Shown here piece after piece: positions 28,644-41,911 of a stretch of DNA of 64,000 bases. The DNA lies in contig JAEHOE010000097.1 in NCBI GenBank assembly GCA_016858145.1, forward strand, positions 1-64,000, read 5' to 3'. The translations under genes were made by a program, and so were the position numbers. Source of the DNA: Edaphochlamys debaryana. Taxonomy: Eukaryota; Chlorophyta; Chlorophyceae; Chlamydomonadales. The notes under the pieces were generated by a model. It ran no database searches and had not been told where the DNA came from. It saw only the letters and a list, made by a program, of their open reading frames with translations. How positions within the stretch are numbered: position 1 is the stretch's first letter; every line of letters begins with the position of its first letter.

Positions 28644-31600
28644 ATGAGCAGTGCCGGCGGTGGGTCCTCGCCACCTCAGGGGAGCTCCTTCGAATTCCCC
28701 TTTGTCGTCTCGGACAACCAGGTGGGCGTGGGGCTGGTCCTTAGAGCGGTGTTCAGCGCTGGCAGCACGCCCAGGACGAGCACACACACCGAAGGACGGG
28801 ACAGGTCGGCCCCTGACCGCTGGGACGGGACACGGTACCCACGGCACCCACCTCCTCCTCTCCAACATCCGCACCCACCCCAGCCCGGGCCCACCGCTTT
28901 GCAGATCCAGGCAGTCGCTCTGCTCACGGGCCTGCGCACGGGTACCCCAGCGCCCTACCCGTCCTTCCCCTCCACAACCCCACCCCCACCCCCACCCCAC
29001 CCACCCTCCCTGCACCTTCCTGCAGATCCGCACCGCGGCTCTGCTCAATGGCCTGTTCGGTCTGGCCGCTCTGGCCGCGTACGTGTGCTTCCGTGGCACG
29101 CTACGCAGCGTCGGGGGCGTCTACCAGCGGCGGCGGGTGGGCGGGGTGGGGACAGTCGGGGGGAGGGGGGAGCAGGGTAGGCGGGGGCACGGGGCCCGCC
29201 CCTGCCCAGCGGTGGGTGTGTCCGACAGGCATGCGGGGGGCTCCGTAGCACCTGTTGTCCCCATGCAGCTGCGGGGGGTGCTGCAGGGGAAGTCGGGGGC
29301 GGGCGGGCGGGCATGCACGGGTGTGACACGGGGACTTCTCACGGGGCACGGGGGGAGGTGGCCCGACTGGACCACGTGCATCTGCCTGCCCGCCCCCACA
29401 CCCCCTCCCCAGTTCCATTCCCCGCCCCCCTCTTCGCTCCCCGTCCCCCTTCCCTCCGTCTCTCCCACGCGTCTTCCCTCCTTCCCTGCCCTCACCAACC
29501 CTGGTCCCTCCCTCCTTTCCTGCCCTCAAGCCCCCCAACCCCCACCCTCACACCCTGGTCCCTCACCAGGAGCTGATGGATCTGTTCCTGCAGCCGCCAG
29601 CGCAGCTTCTGGGCGGCTTCCGCCAGGCCTGGTCCTGGGCGGGGGAGGTGCTGCGACTGTCGGATGCAGACATCGCACGGACGGCGGGGTTTGACGCGTT
29701 GGTGAGGGGGGGGGGGGTCCGTGACGTGAGGAGGACGAGGGATGATGAGGGGACGAGGGATGGGGGATGAGGCCTCGAGAGACAGGGGGTGCGAGTTGAG
29801 GTGGGCAGGAGAGTTGGGGCAGTCGGGGCAGTGGCGAAGAGGACTGGGGCCCTAGCTGCCTGGCAGGGGTGGCCGGGCTGGCATGGGACACGCACGTGCA
29901 GGGGGGGCGCATCTGGGCCGTGCGGGGCCATGTGGGTTGTGCTTGGGGTGTGTCCGATGCCCGTCCTCCCGCCACTCTTGCCTTGCTCTGGCCTCCCTCT
30001 ATTGCTCTGACATCTGCAGATGCTTAACCGCACCATCCTCATGGGTCTCCAGATCTTCACAGTGCTGACCCTGCTCAGCCTCATGCTGCGTGAGGCGGGA
30101 CAGGGGGGCCTGGTCCCCGTAGCGTCTTGATCGGTGCACCGTGCCAACCCCAGGGCCTCGCTCTGCTCATTCAGATCCCTGCTTGGGCCCAGCTGGTCCC
30201 CATTCTACGCCAACAACCACGCAGCCAGTCCTCGCCCCCCTCACCGTTCGCCAGCAACCCCCTCCTCCCTCCCCAAGGATTCCCTGGCGTCGGCGCGATC
30301 CCGCTCAGCAACAAACACCCTCCTCCTTCCCACTCCCACACCATCAAACTCATTTTCCTCCCCTCCCCCCAGTGCTCCCCCTCTACACCACCTTCGATGA
30401 CGTGGTCTCCCACCGCCTGCACCGCACCAACGTGGCCGAGCTCTCCCGCACCACGCTCTCCAACCTCCCGCCCGGCCACGCCATCCTGTGGCTCCCCGCC
30501 GCCGCCACGTTCGCGGTGGTGGGGTACGCCTGCTGGGTGGCGCTGGTGCACTGCCAGGTGGGGGGATGGATGGAGGGGTGTGCGTCGGCCTAAACGGGGG
30601 CTTTGTACGGAGTTGTTGAGGATGGGTGGGCGTTGGGCACCCTTGGAGGCAGCCGACCCAGATGGAAGTTGCGCGGCCCCCTTGCTCGCCCCCTAGAGGA
30701 CGGCCGACCCAGATCAGCCCCTTCCCAGTACCCCTTTCACCTCCTCCAACCCCCGCCCCAGAGCTACGCCGAGCTGCGTGTGGCCTACCTGCTGTGCCTG
30801 GACGCAGCGGGTCCCCAGCGCTACCAGGAGGTACGGCCCCGCTCCGCGCCCTCCGCCTCCCTCGGCTCCGCGCCGCCCTCGGACGCCTTCGCCTCCGCCT
30901 TCGCACCCGCCACGGCCCCCGCCGCCAGTCGCGCTTCGTCCCTGGCGGCGGCGGGGCTCCTGCCGCCGCCAGCTGACGGCGCCGCCGGCGGCGCGGCAGG
31001 CCTCGGCGGCGGCGGAGGCTTGGTGGCGAGCCTGGCGGGAAGCGTGGGGATGGGCGGCACCGTCAGCCGTGGCGTCTCAACCAACGGGTCCGGTGCAGCC
31101 GCTGCGGCTGCGGGGGAGGCACAGGCTGGGGTTGTGGTCGGCGCTAGCCAAACCACGGACGGAGGCGGCGGGTATACGCAAGCGGGTCTGCAGGAACGAG
31201 ACAGTTCCTCAAGCGCTGCCTCTGGCATTGCTCGGGCGGTGCAGGGCTGGACGGTCGGCGGTAGCGGGGGCTTGGGCAGAGGTGCGAGTGCGCGGGCCTT
31301 CCACAGTCACCACCCCAGCCGGGAGCTAGCGGCCATAGACCCAGCTCAACTCCAGGTCGCTGTGGCAGCCGCCGCCGCCGCTGCCGCCGCCGCCGCGGCG
31401 GCGGCGTCCGGCGCCGAACCCCCGGCCGCGCCGCCGCCGGCCCACCACGCGCAGGTCCTGCCGCCGCTGCCGTCGGTGCTGCTGCATCGTCGTACGGCAG
31501 CCGGCGTGGCGTCGGGGATGAGGGTTAGTCATAGCGCCGCTGAGCTCCGCTCCGCCGCCGCCAGCGTCGGGGCGGGGTCGGAGCTTGCCGTGTCCGTAGG

Positions 31601-34256
31601 CCCGACGTCGGGCAACCCCAGCGCCAGCGGCCTCGCCAAGATCTCATTCGGCGGCGCTTTTGAGGCCCTGGCGGCGGCGGCCGTGGCGGCGGCGGCAGCC
31701 GCCTCCTTTAGTCATCCCTCTGGGCCCGCTGCTGGGCCTGGGCCTGGGCCTGGGCCCGGATCTTCGCGCGCTGCCACGTCAGCCGCGAACGGGCCCGGGG
31801 CCGCCGGGTCGCCTCCCCGGCGCCACACCACCTCCAACCTCGGCCACCCGGCCATCACGACGCACGCCACGAACCCTTCCGCCAACCCCCCCGACCCCCC
31901 GCTTCTGCCACGCGACAGCGCTTGGAGCGCCCGCTCCACCGATCCCCTCAACCCCTCGTCCAGCCACAACGATCGTCATGCTCAGCGCGGAACCCACAAC
32001 GGTCCTGGCCCAGGCGACCACAACTCAGATAGCCATACTCGTGACCACCACAGTACCCGCCACGGCACCATCACAGCCCACGGCACCGGCACTGGGGCCG
32101 GTGGCGGCGGGGCCGGCGGCACCGGTGGCGGCGGCGGCCCGGGCGTGCGGCTGCGGCAGCGGCTGCGCCTGGTTGCCCCATGGCTGCGTCACGTGGTCAT
32201 TAGCGCGGCGGAGCGGGCAGCGGGGGCCAAGGCGGCAGACAACCTGGTGGCCATGGTCAACCCGCTGAGGGTGGGGGAGGGATGGCGGGGGGTTGGGGGC
32301 ACGGGCTTGGGGGTCTTAGGTGGCTGGGGGTTTGCTGGGGTGGGCATCTGACCGTCGAAGGGCCTGGGCCTTGGGGCGTGCTTGGGCCTTCACCCTTACC
32401 CCTCCTCTTTCGTCCCTCCTGCCTCCATCCTCCCCCACAGATGCTAGACAAGGACCGAGACGACTGGGCCCGGCAGCAACTCGCGGCGGACCGGGACCCG
32501 GACCCACGCCTTCCCCCGCTGCCCTCGGGCCTGCCGCCCCCCGCCTGCGCGGTGCATGGGGGACTGCTGGTGGCGGATGAGGGACTCATCCTGGCCCTGA
32601 CGGGTCGGGGGGCGGACCTGGGGAAGGCCGGCGGCGTGGGGGGCACGGGCGGGGCGGTTGGCGGTTGGGACGAGAACGTGGTCGAGCTGGCGCGGAGCCT
32701 GGGCGTGGCGCTGCCGGGCGCTGCGGCGGCGGCAGGCGGCGGCGGCGGGGGAGGCGGTGTTGGACCGGCGGCGGAGGCGGGCGTAGAGCTGGGCCGCGAG
32801 GGGGGCACCGAGGAGGCGGATGCGGGCGCCAACAAGGCTTCCGCCAATGGCGGCGCCAGTGCCGGTGGCGCCAAGTTGAAGTCTGGGAAAGCAGAGGCAT
32901 CGGCGGCGGCGGGAGGCGGCGGCGGCAGTGGCGGCGGGGTCCCCAGCCCGGCGCGCGGGCCGCCGGCGGTGTACCGCTGGTGGGCGCCGGAGGCGGAGCA
33001 GCGGTGCTTCAACCGTAGCCTGCGGCGGCGGCAGCGGCGGCACGCGGCGGCGGTGGCGGCGGCGCTGGTGGAGTCGGGGTTCCTGCCCCCCGCGCCGCCG
33101 CCCTCGTCCGCACCCGTCCCGCCGTCCACCGGGGATACAGCGGCCGCCGCCAGCGGCGGCTGTGGCGGCGGCGGCGGTGGCGGCTGGGAGGAGCCCTGGC
33201 TGGGCAGCACCTGTACGACACTCGGCGGCGGGAAGGCGCCGTCCTCAACGCTGGCGGCGGCGGCGGCGGCTGGGGCATACGGGGCGGGCGCTGACTCGGA
33301 CAGCGAGGGCGACGGCGCGGAGCGGCCTTGGGTGGGGTGGCAGCAGCAGCCGCTGGCGGTGGGGCGGACCAACGCGCGGCTGAGGCAGCTGCTCAAGGTA
33401 CACGGGTTGCGGGGTATGGGGTGTGTAGTCGCAGGATGGGGTGGCAGCAAGGGATTTTCCATCCTTGATGACCCCTCCACCCCACCTCGCCCCTTAGGTC
33501 CACCACGGCGGTCGCTCCCACCTGGTCAACGCCCACGCGTACGCGGTGAGCTTTGTGGGGCCCTGGAGATTCTGGGGGAGGGGAGGGCCCAGCCACAGGC
33601 CTAGTCTTTTAAGCGGCCCTGCCTTCGACACGTGCGTCCGTGTTCTCTATGTACCGTACCTTGGTTGCCGTACCCGTGCAGGTGCTGGTACGGGACGTAC
33701 GGCTTCACGCGGTGGAGCGCTTCAACGCCTTTGGCCTGCCGGTCATGCGGGAGGCGGCGGGCCCAGGCGGGCCCACGGCGGACGGGCCCCGGTCCCAGGC
33801 CCAGCGCCGGAGCTCCAGCTCCAGCGCTGACGTGGCTGGAGCGGATAGGGAGGCCAACCGTCGCAGTAGCACCGGAGGCACCAAGGGGCCTAGCGACGTG
33901 GAGATGGGACTTGGGGCAGGCCCGTCGCGGTTGCGTTCGCCGCCGTTCCAGGGCCGCCGTGGCAGTTGGTCTGGCGGCGGCGCGGGGTCTCGCCGGGGCA
34001 GCGGCGGCGGCGTGGCGGATCGAGAAGACGAGGGGCCGTCGCGGTTGGAAAGCTGGAGTGGTTCAGAGCATGACTTGCTGTTGGAGGAGGGGGAGGACGA
34101 GGGGGAGGAAGGGTCGACGGCGGGCGACAGCGGCGGCGGCGGCAGCCCGCGGCGGCGGACCGGCAGGCGGCGGCGGCGGCGGGTCCGGCCGCTGCTGCAG
34201 CCCGCTAGCGAGCTGCCGCTGCGGGACCGGGCGCTGCACCTCATGCGAGAGCTCCA

Positions 34257-34290
<34 letters not shown>

Positions 34291-37200
34291 GGCCGTCACC
34301 GCAGTCTTGCGGAGATTGAGCTCCAGCCCGCTGGCGGTAGCGAGCCGTGCACCCCGCCGCCGCTGGCCGCCGGCAGGTCGGACGCTGGCGGCGCTGGCGC
34401 CGCCGCCGCGCCGTCGCCCTTCCTGGCGGCGGCGATGCCGTCGCTCCGCCGCGCCGCCAGCGTCAGCGGCGCCGCCGTCGCGGCCGCGGCAGCGGCGGTG
34501 GTGGCGGCGGCGGCAGCCGGGACGCCGGCGGCGGCGGCGGGGTTCCGCCACGGAAACACCCGCTGGAGCGTTCCGGGCGTGGCAGAACACGATCCAGATC
34601 TTGGATCCACAGGTGCGGGTGCTGAGCTGGCGGAGGCGTCTCCGCTCCTGGGCCCTTTCGCTTCGCGATCCGGCAGGCTCGCCGGCGCGGTGGCGGCGGC
34701 GGCCGCAGCGGCGGTGGAGGCCGCGGATGAGGAGGCGCGGCTGGGGCACAAGCCGCCGCCGCCAGTCCGCGCCGCCGGCGTGCTGCACCGCCTGCGCTCC
34801 ATCGGGCTCGGCCGCCCGCCGCCCTCCGTCAGCGGCAGCGGGGGCTTACCCGCCGCCGCCAGTGCTGACCCTTCCTCCACCGCCGCCGCCGCCACCGCTG
34901 GCTCCGACGCAAACCCAAGCCCGGCGGAGCAGCCGCCCCTATGGCCCTGGGCAGGCCCCGACGGCGCCGTCGCGGCGGCCGCCGCCGCCGCTGCCGCCGC
35001 CGCCGCCGCGTCGGCCTTGGCCGGCGGCGCGTGCGCCGGCCCCGTGCCCACGCCGCCGCCCGTCATGGAGGTGCCGTACGACGACAGCGAGGAGGCGGCG
35101 GCGGTGGCGGCCTACTTCTCTCAGCTGTTTCCCGACAGCTTCCAGCGGCTGGTGCCCGTGTGTAACCATAGGGTGAGGAGGGCATCAATGAAGGGGTTCC
35201 CGGCATCCTGTTCCCGATACGGTACCTGTTCCATTGTCCAGGTCAGGCGGCACCATCTCGCACCATGTAGCCTTCTGCTCACCGCGCAGCCCCACCTGCC
35301 CTCACCTGCCCTCACTGTTCCTTGCCACCCCTCCCTGACCTCTCCTCCCTCTCCTCCCTGTCCCCCGCCATCCCTAGTCCGTGGACGGCCTCCTCTTTCA
35401 GTGGACCGCAGCCATGGGCCAGCTGGCAGCCGCACTGCTGGCAGCGCACGTGCAGGTCCGAACCGCCTCCTCTGCTGCCGCCTCCTCCTCCAAGACCTCC
35501 TCCAAGACCGCCCGACGCACCACCTCTTCCGCCTCCAGCTCTGCACTCCCTCCCGCCGCCTTCGCCTCAGCCTTTGCGCCCGCGGCCAAATCCACCTCCG
35601 CATCCGGATCTGGATCCGGATCTGGCGCCGCCGCCTCGCCCGCCGCGCCGCTGCTGCCGCCCCGGGAGCTGCCCGCCGTGGGCTCCCCCGCCTGGCTGGC
35701 CATCCGCCGGGCCGCGGCCGCGGTTCGGGACCTGGCCTCACGGATCGAGGTGGAGAGAATGCGGGTTCTCAGGCAGCCCACGCGAAGGTGAGCGGCCTCG
35801 CGGCAGGGGTGCTCGACGCTCCTACACATGTGGTCTCGGCCCAGCGGCCAGACTTTGAGCTGCCCTGCCGGACAAGGATGAGATGCGGATGCAGGGGGGC
35901 ATGAGCGGTTGGCACAAGCCCTAAGGGCTCGGCAGAAGCTTTTTTGTTCCCCCCTCCCTGCCTGCCTTTTCCCTCCCCCCCCAGGGCCTACGTCGCGCTC
36001 TTCTCCAGTCAGAGGGACGCGGCCGCCGCCGCGCAGTGCTCCCCCCTGGCGCCCCCCAGCCGGGCGCAGCCGCTACACTTTCGAGCTTGCGCAGGTGGGG
36101 GGCTCCGGATCTAGGATGACATCGCGCAAAGCTTCACCTGCAGCTCGGGCAGGCGGCGAGGGCTCCGAGACGGGAGGGCACAGAGCCTCGGCTTGGCCTC
36201 GTCGCAAACCGTTCACTCCGCTCGCCCCCCCATCCACCTCCACTTCCCCATAGCCACACCCTAGAACCCAGCTCCCCTCGCCTAGCTGGACGCCTGATCC
36301 CCTACCTTTTTCGTGCCTCTTCATCCCTTGCCTCATCGCTTGCCTCACCCCTTGCCTCCCCACCCCCTTTCCTCTCACCCACCCCAGCGCCCCACCCGAC
36401 TACACGCACTGGCCCCCCTTCCACTCCCTGCGTGCCCCTGCACAACAAGCCCTCTGCACGGCCCCTGCTCCAAATCACCCCCAACCCCTCCCCCCGTCCC
36501 CTTCCCCCAACCCCAACCCCCCCGTAGCCCCGCCCCCCGACTGCATGCACTGGCCCTCCCTCTGGACGCTGCCCCTGGGCCGCGCCGCGCGCCTGCTCCT
36601 CTCCGCGCCCCTGCTGGCGGTGCTGGCCTTCCCCATCGGGGCGCTCACGGGGGCACTGGCCAACCTGCCAGTGGCCGTGTGCGGGGGCACACCCGCACTG
36701 AACAAGCTCTACTGGTGGGGCAGAAGGGGTGGAGGGCTGATGAGGGGTAGAGGGCTGGTTTGGGGTGGGGGATCGGGGAAGGGTGCCTGCCGCGTGGGGG
36801 CGCAGGTGTCAGACGGGATCCTTGAGGCTGGGATCCTTACGTCGCCCGTGATGCCGCACGCGCTTGTGAAGAGCTAGGGAGCAGTGCGCACGCTTGCACG
36901 CCCGTCTACACTTTGCCGCCACCGCCGCCCACCGCCTGCTTGCACCCCACCCCACCCCTGGCGGCCGCTCCCTCTCCCTCTCTCTTTCCCAAAACTGTAT
37001 GTTTTACGATTACCCAACCCCCACCCCACCCAACCCCACCCCACCCGCCACCCCCGCCCCGCCCCGCAGGCCCTGGTTCTGCAACCGCCACGGCCACGCG
37101 CTGGGCGGCGGCCTGGCCGCCACGCAGGCCTCCCTGCTGTCCCGCCTGGCCAAGAGCCTGCTGACGGGGGTGCTGCCGGCGCTGGTGTCCCTGGGGTGGA

Positions 37201-37770
37201 TCGCCTGGGTGCTGCCCACCACCTTCTACCTGCTGTCGGCCATACAGAGCAGGTGGGGAGGAGGGGGAGGGGGGAGAGGGGGGGTTGGCTCGGGGAAGGG
37301 GGGTGCATGCAGTGGTAGATGCTGTCGGCCATACAGAGGAGGGGGGGACGGGGGAAGGGCGCCAGGGGAGGGGAAGGTTTGGGGGGGTTTGTGACTGAGC
37401 GGGATCGCGTCGCCTGCGCCAGAGGCATCCCATCCAGAGGAATGTAGGCTTGGGTAGGGAGCGGCGGGGGGTAGGGGCAGCGGGGGATGAATGAGGGGGG
37501 GCAGTGCAAGGGCATGGGCAGCGGCTGGGTTGCGGGGCTGAGGAGGAAGCGGCCCGCTTTCATCTCGCATGGAACGACAGAGCACTGCCCCCCCCCCTCA
37601 TTCTTTTCCCGCCCCCTTGCCCTCCAGATGCGTGTCCCTGCCTGGAATGGAGGCGCAGGTGGGTTTGGCGACTGCTGCAGGGGGCACTGCGCCCCTCGGT
37701 CCCTAGTGCACCCAGCGCGCCCCTCGCCTGCGCCTGCACTTTGTGTCACCGCCTATCCAACTCTCTCACC

Positions 37771-37812
<42 letters not shown>

Positions 37813-40800
37813 ACCCAGATGGCCCGCTGGTTCTGGTGGTGGTCCTCCCAAGCTTCTTCCCTTTCCTGATCTCCCGGATCTCACCTCCCCCCCCCCCTCC
37901 CCCCCCTCCCCCTCCCCCCCCGACCCAGATGGCCCGCTGGTTCTGGTGGTGGTCCCTCCCAAGCTCCTTCCCTTTCCTGATCTCCCGGATCTCACCTCCC
38001 CCCCCCCCTCCCCCCCCTCCCCCCTCCCCCCCCCCGACCCAGATGGCCCGCTGGTTCTGGTGGTGGTCCCTCCTCAACCAGTTCCTGGGCGCGGTGGTGG
38101 GCGGGGGCCTGTTCCAGCAGCTGGGGGCGTACCTGCAGGACCCGGGCAAGGTGCTGCTGAGGATAGGCACAGGTGTGTAGACCAGCTGTGGGGTGGGGGG
38201 AGGCGGAGGATGGTGAGAAGGGAGGACTGAAGAACAGCGCACGCCCTACACCCTTCACAACACCGATACCCGCCCTCAGCGCCCTGCCAATCCTTGCTTC
38301 CTAACCACCCCTCCCCTTCCTCCCCCCCCCAGCCCTGCCCACCGCCTCCAACTTCTTCATCCACTTCCTGCTCACCAAGGGGCTCTACTCCAACTGGCTG
38401 CGACTGGCCTGGCCGCACCTGGGGGCCATGGCGGGGGCGGCGCTGAGGAGCCTGGCGGGGGCGGCGCTCCCCAGGTAATTGAAAGCGTGGGATGGGAAGA
38501 GATGGGGGTTGTGGGAGGCAGTGTAGGTGGCTGGAGAGTGCCGTCCGGGTGCGGCCGCTTGGGGAGTCCTTTCTCCGTCCTGGGTTGGGTTGCCTGTGCG
38601 GTTTCCTTATGCAGAGCTAGGCATTGTGGTGGGGGCTTGCGAGGGCGTTGGAGGAGCATGTCCAGACGAGGCCCAGCCATGCACCAGCCACCCCCTCGTT
38701 GACGCCGCTAGCCCCCCACCATCCCCCCCACCCCCAGGTGCCTGATGGACGTGTACGACATCCACACGCCCCCCGGGTTCAGGTACAGCAGCTTCTACAA
38801 CGGCATACTGCAGGCGAGAGCAGGGGGGGGAGCGAAGGGATGTGAAGGGGCGGGGTGAGGGTAGGGGTGGCGCACCGGGGGCAGGCGCGGGTGCACGAAA
38901 GCACGGAAGGTGATCCCTTTCGTATCCCTTCGCCTTACGGTAACCTTCCTCCTCCCTCCTCCCTCCTTCCCCCCCTCCCCCCCCCAGACCTTCATGGTGG
39001 GCCTCGCCTACGTGGTGACGGCGCCCCTCATTGCACCCATCGCCCTGCTCTTCTTCGCAACCGCATACCTGGCGTGGAGGTGCGCGCGCCCGCGCCCGCG
39101 CGCTCCGTCCTGCCCCCACGCCCGTGAAGCAAAACTTATACGTACTGTTGTGCCGACAGCCTGGAGCTGGCTAGGGGCCTAGGACGTCGGGATCTGTTGC
39201 GGTCCGTGCAGCACCCTCCCCCGCCCGTTGCAAGACCCAATGTTCACCAACTCACCTTGCCCCGCCCTTTCCTGTTCCTCAATCCCCCCCCGTTCCTCCC
39301 CACCCCCCGTCCAAAGGCACTGTATCGTGTACACGTACGAGCGGCAGTACGAGTCGGGTGAGGAGGCCGCAGCGGTTGGCGGTTGGTGGTTGCCACGATG
39401 GCTTCGGCTGTGAGGAGCCTACTTCTGTGCCACTACCTAGCTTCTCCGCCTTTGCTCTTGGCGCCCCATAAAACCCCATCCCCATCCCCCCCACCCCCCA
39501 CGCCCTCCCCCCCTCCCACCCCCCCAGGCGGCCTCATGTTCCCCACCGTGTTCGACTGCCTGGTGGGGCACCTCATCGTGGCCGAGGTCTTCACCGGAGC
39601 GGTGGGGGGCGGGGCGCGTGTGTGCTTGTGGGGGGGGGAGGAGGGAGCTGGAGGGGAGCGGGGGGTGCGGTTGCGCGCCTGCGGATATTATCAGAGGAAA
39701 GAATAGAAGGGGCGAGGCGGTGATGGCCGGTCTTCACCGGAGCGGTGGGGGCGGGGGGCGGGAGAGTTGGCGTGTGCGTGTGCGTGTGCCGGGGGGAGAG
39801 GGGTGTGAAGCGGCGGGTGCAAGCGTGCTCCGCGTGTCCATGCTCCACCATGCCTGCGTCACTTTCTTGTCCTGCCCTTGCCCTTGTCAGCCCGGTTGAA
39901 CACCTGGTGACATACCGACTATCTGTCCTGCCCTTGCCTCTCCGCCGCACCACCGCAGGCGCTGCTGACCAACGGGGCCTGGCTGCAGGTGGGGACCGCA
40001 CGGAGGAGCGTGCAGGTCCCAAACCCAGGACCCAGGCCCCAGACCCGACCCGAGGCTTGAGGCTTGGGCCGCTGCACGAAGTCTGCCGTTTCGCGCAGCG
40101 CGGCCCGACTCAGTACGGCGCGGCACGCCTGTCCACGCCTCCATTCCTTGCCGTTCAAGCGCGCCACCTCACCTTGCCTCCACCCTCCCCCACCCACCCC
40201 ACCCCACCCCCAGGCTCTCCTCATGTGGGCCTCCCTCACCCCCGCGCTCCTCGCCTTTCGCCGCTTCTGCATGCGCCGCTACCTGCAGCCGCTGCAGGTG
40301 GGCGGAGTACGGGGGTCTCGGGGGGGAAACACGGCAGAAGGGGGGGGGGACCTTCACGGCACTGTCGGGCAATCGCTGTCTGTCTCTCACGTTGCCCCCT
40401 CGCGCTCCACCACTCCGTGCCTCGCCCTCACACCGCCCTCCCTGCCCCCCCCCACCCCCCAGCACCCCCCGCTGTCCCTCGCCATGGCCGCGCCCCCCGC
40501 CGTGGTGGACCCCGCCGTGTACCTGCCGCCCGCCCTGCGGGAGGGCTCGGCGGGCTGGTACCCAGAGAGTGGCAAGGTGGGCTGGGGCGGGCAGGGCGCT
40601 ACCGGTATGCTGGCCCAAGGCCTGCCAGAGAGCGGCAAGGTCAGCTGGAGCCGGTGTGCTAGTGTGCCGGACTGCTGGTATTTTACGCCTGCCCTCGCTC
40701 TTGGATTTGCACCCCGACCTGTCTTGTCGGCTGGAGGCTCTCCCATCGTTCAGCACTTCAGCCCCAACCCCCTCCCCGCCTCCCTCCCGCAGGTGTGGGA

Positions 40801-40831
40801 GAAGTACGGACTGCCAAAGTACGTTGTGTGA
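28644..40831 (+). CDS. OSCA/CSC1/TMEM63-type mechanosensitive channel, giant loop
   Basis: Twenty-four exons: 28644-28721, 29026-29136, 29570-29701, 30020-30089, 30373-30557, 30762-32270, 32441-33397, 33498-33545, 33682-35172, 35378-35787, 35985-36094, 36528-36714, 37070-37252, 37628-37658, 38043-38172, 38333-38474, 38738-38813, 38988-39079, 39317-39357, 39528-39601, 39959-39988, 40214-40297, 40463-40576, 40793-40831; about 2,107 aa against 700-800 for the family. Phases agree throughout. Family signatures: ALLNGLFGLAALAAYVCFRG (first TM), LRLSDADIARTAGFDAL, ILMGLQIFTVLTLLSLML, VAELSRTTLSNLPPG then a TM, LVRDV, RAYVALFSSQRDAAAAAQC, PTTFYLLSAIQ, and YSSFYNGILQTFMVGLAYVV continuing to YERQYESGG. 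It is a likely plasma- or organelle-membrane cation channel gated by tension. Exons 6-9 (1,335 codons) fill the cytosolic loop after the third TM with Ala/Gly/Pro-rich sequence. The intron after exon 17 has a GC donor. Confidence 0.9.
30277..30320 (+). repeat. Dispersed intronic repeat, copy 1 (OSCA intron 4, sense)
   Basis: Begins GGATTCCCTGGCGTCGGCGC and ends CCGCTCAGCAACAAACACCC; about 44 bp. It sits 52 nt upstream of the acceptor of OSCA exon 5 and is followed only by a pyrimidine tract. Confidence 0.85.
37387..37430 (-). repeat. Dispersed intronic repeat, copy 2 (OSCA intron 13, antisense)
   Basis: On the minus strand reads GGATGCCTCTGGCGCAGGCG then ACGCGATCCCGCTCAGTCAC and AAAC. More diverged than the other copies. 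Confidence 0.7.
37772..37811 (+). repeat. Run of 40 C residues
   Basis: An uninterrupted C40 homopolymer in the intron before OSCA exon 15, directly upstream of the first of three copies of the exon start. Its length is likely unstable and poorly determined by sequencing. Confidence 0.95.
37812..38080 (+). repeat. Triplicated 3' splice site and exon start in OSCA gene
   Basis: The string CGACCCAGATGGCCCGCTGG followed by TTCTGGTGGTGGTCC occurs at about 37811, 37921 and 38034 (unit about 110-113 bp, each preceded by a C-rich tract). Only the third leads into the conserved LLNQFLGAVVGGGLFQQLG exon. The first two run into a shared sequence ending CTGATCTCCCGGATCTCACC. They are decoy acceptors or cryptic exons. 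Confidence 0.9.
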
Positions 40832-41911
40832 GCGCACGTGTGCTCCCGAGGGTCGGTGCCGTTGCGTTGAGTTTGATGCGGATGCGGAAATGACAACGAG
40901 GAGGAGGCGCGAGTTTTGTAGGGTGACTCGTGAAGGCGTGCCTGTCCCGAGGACGCAGCGCGCGCAGACCGTTGGGCTGCTGTGGGGTTGTTCTGTGTGG
41001 ACAGTCTGACAGCAGGGCGGGGCTGTTGGAGGCAGCTGTCCGACGGTGGCGCACGTCAGGGTTTGGGGGTGGGGCGAGCGTTCCGGGTGTGGGCGACCGG
41101 GAAGTCAAGGGTGCCGCATCGCTGCGTGGGAGGAGCCATGGGCTCTTGCCGTAGGTGGGCCCGTTCACTAAGCTGGGACAGGGCTGGGGATCCAGATCTA
41201 GATGGAGTGAGGATGAGGTGCAGATGGAGGTGGGTTCTGAAGCTCTCGTGGCCTTTGTCACGCATGCTCCGCCTGCCCCTATGGTGTTATGATGGGGGAC
41301 TGAGGGAGACTGCGCAGGCCCGCCCTGGCCTGCCATTGGCTCTTGTTCTACAACTTCAGCCGCCAGAGAGCCGAACCAGACCAGGTTGCATGCTACATTG
41401 TCATGCACCGTAGCTTCTCCCACACCTGCCCATACTCAGTCCGCACAGTCCGCGCTACTCCGCGCTACCAGTCCGATGGCGCCCCCCTGACCGCTTAGTC
41501 CGCTACTACTGACGCACCGCAAGGAGAGCCGTTGCCCCATGGCACCAGATGCGTGCTCCCACGGTCCATTACTACAGATGGTCCAGGTCCACCCCTCAGG
41601 TGGTCCATCCCACGTGCGCTGTCGGCCTGACGGCGGCCCGCGCTTCATATCCACGGCAGCCGAGGGCTCTCTGGCGCCACCCCCCCCCAAAGCCTGCATG
41701 GCTGCTGCTGCGGTGTTCCCTGTTGTCCGAGTCGCCGCTAGGATCGATTACCCGACTGCAGCGCCCTCCTCAGGAACCTGGTGGCGAAGAAAGGGGGGAC
41801 GGCAACGCGGGGGTGAGAGGGGTGAGTGCGCCCAGGTGCAGACCGGGCACCGTCCGGCACCCCACGCTTGCCCCCGCACGCTCGCCGCGGCGATCCCAGC
41901 CGCGACTTGCC
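40832..41911. other. Intergenic region between convergent genes
   Basis: Lies between the 3' ends of the OSCA-like gene (plus) and the 174-aa gene (minus), so it should hold both 3' UTRs. No coding exon recognised. TCCGC-GCTAC motifs repeat near 41445-41480. Confidence 0.5.

Noticed and set aside
30241..35829. Long antisense ORFs opposite the OSCA exons 6-10
   Set aside because: Ala/Arg/Pro-rich shadows without conserved residues; the plus frame has correct splice phases and family motifs.
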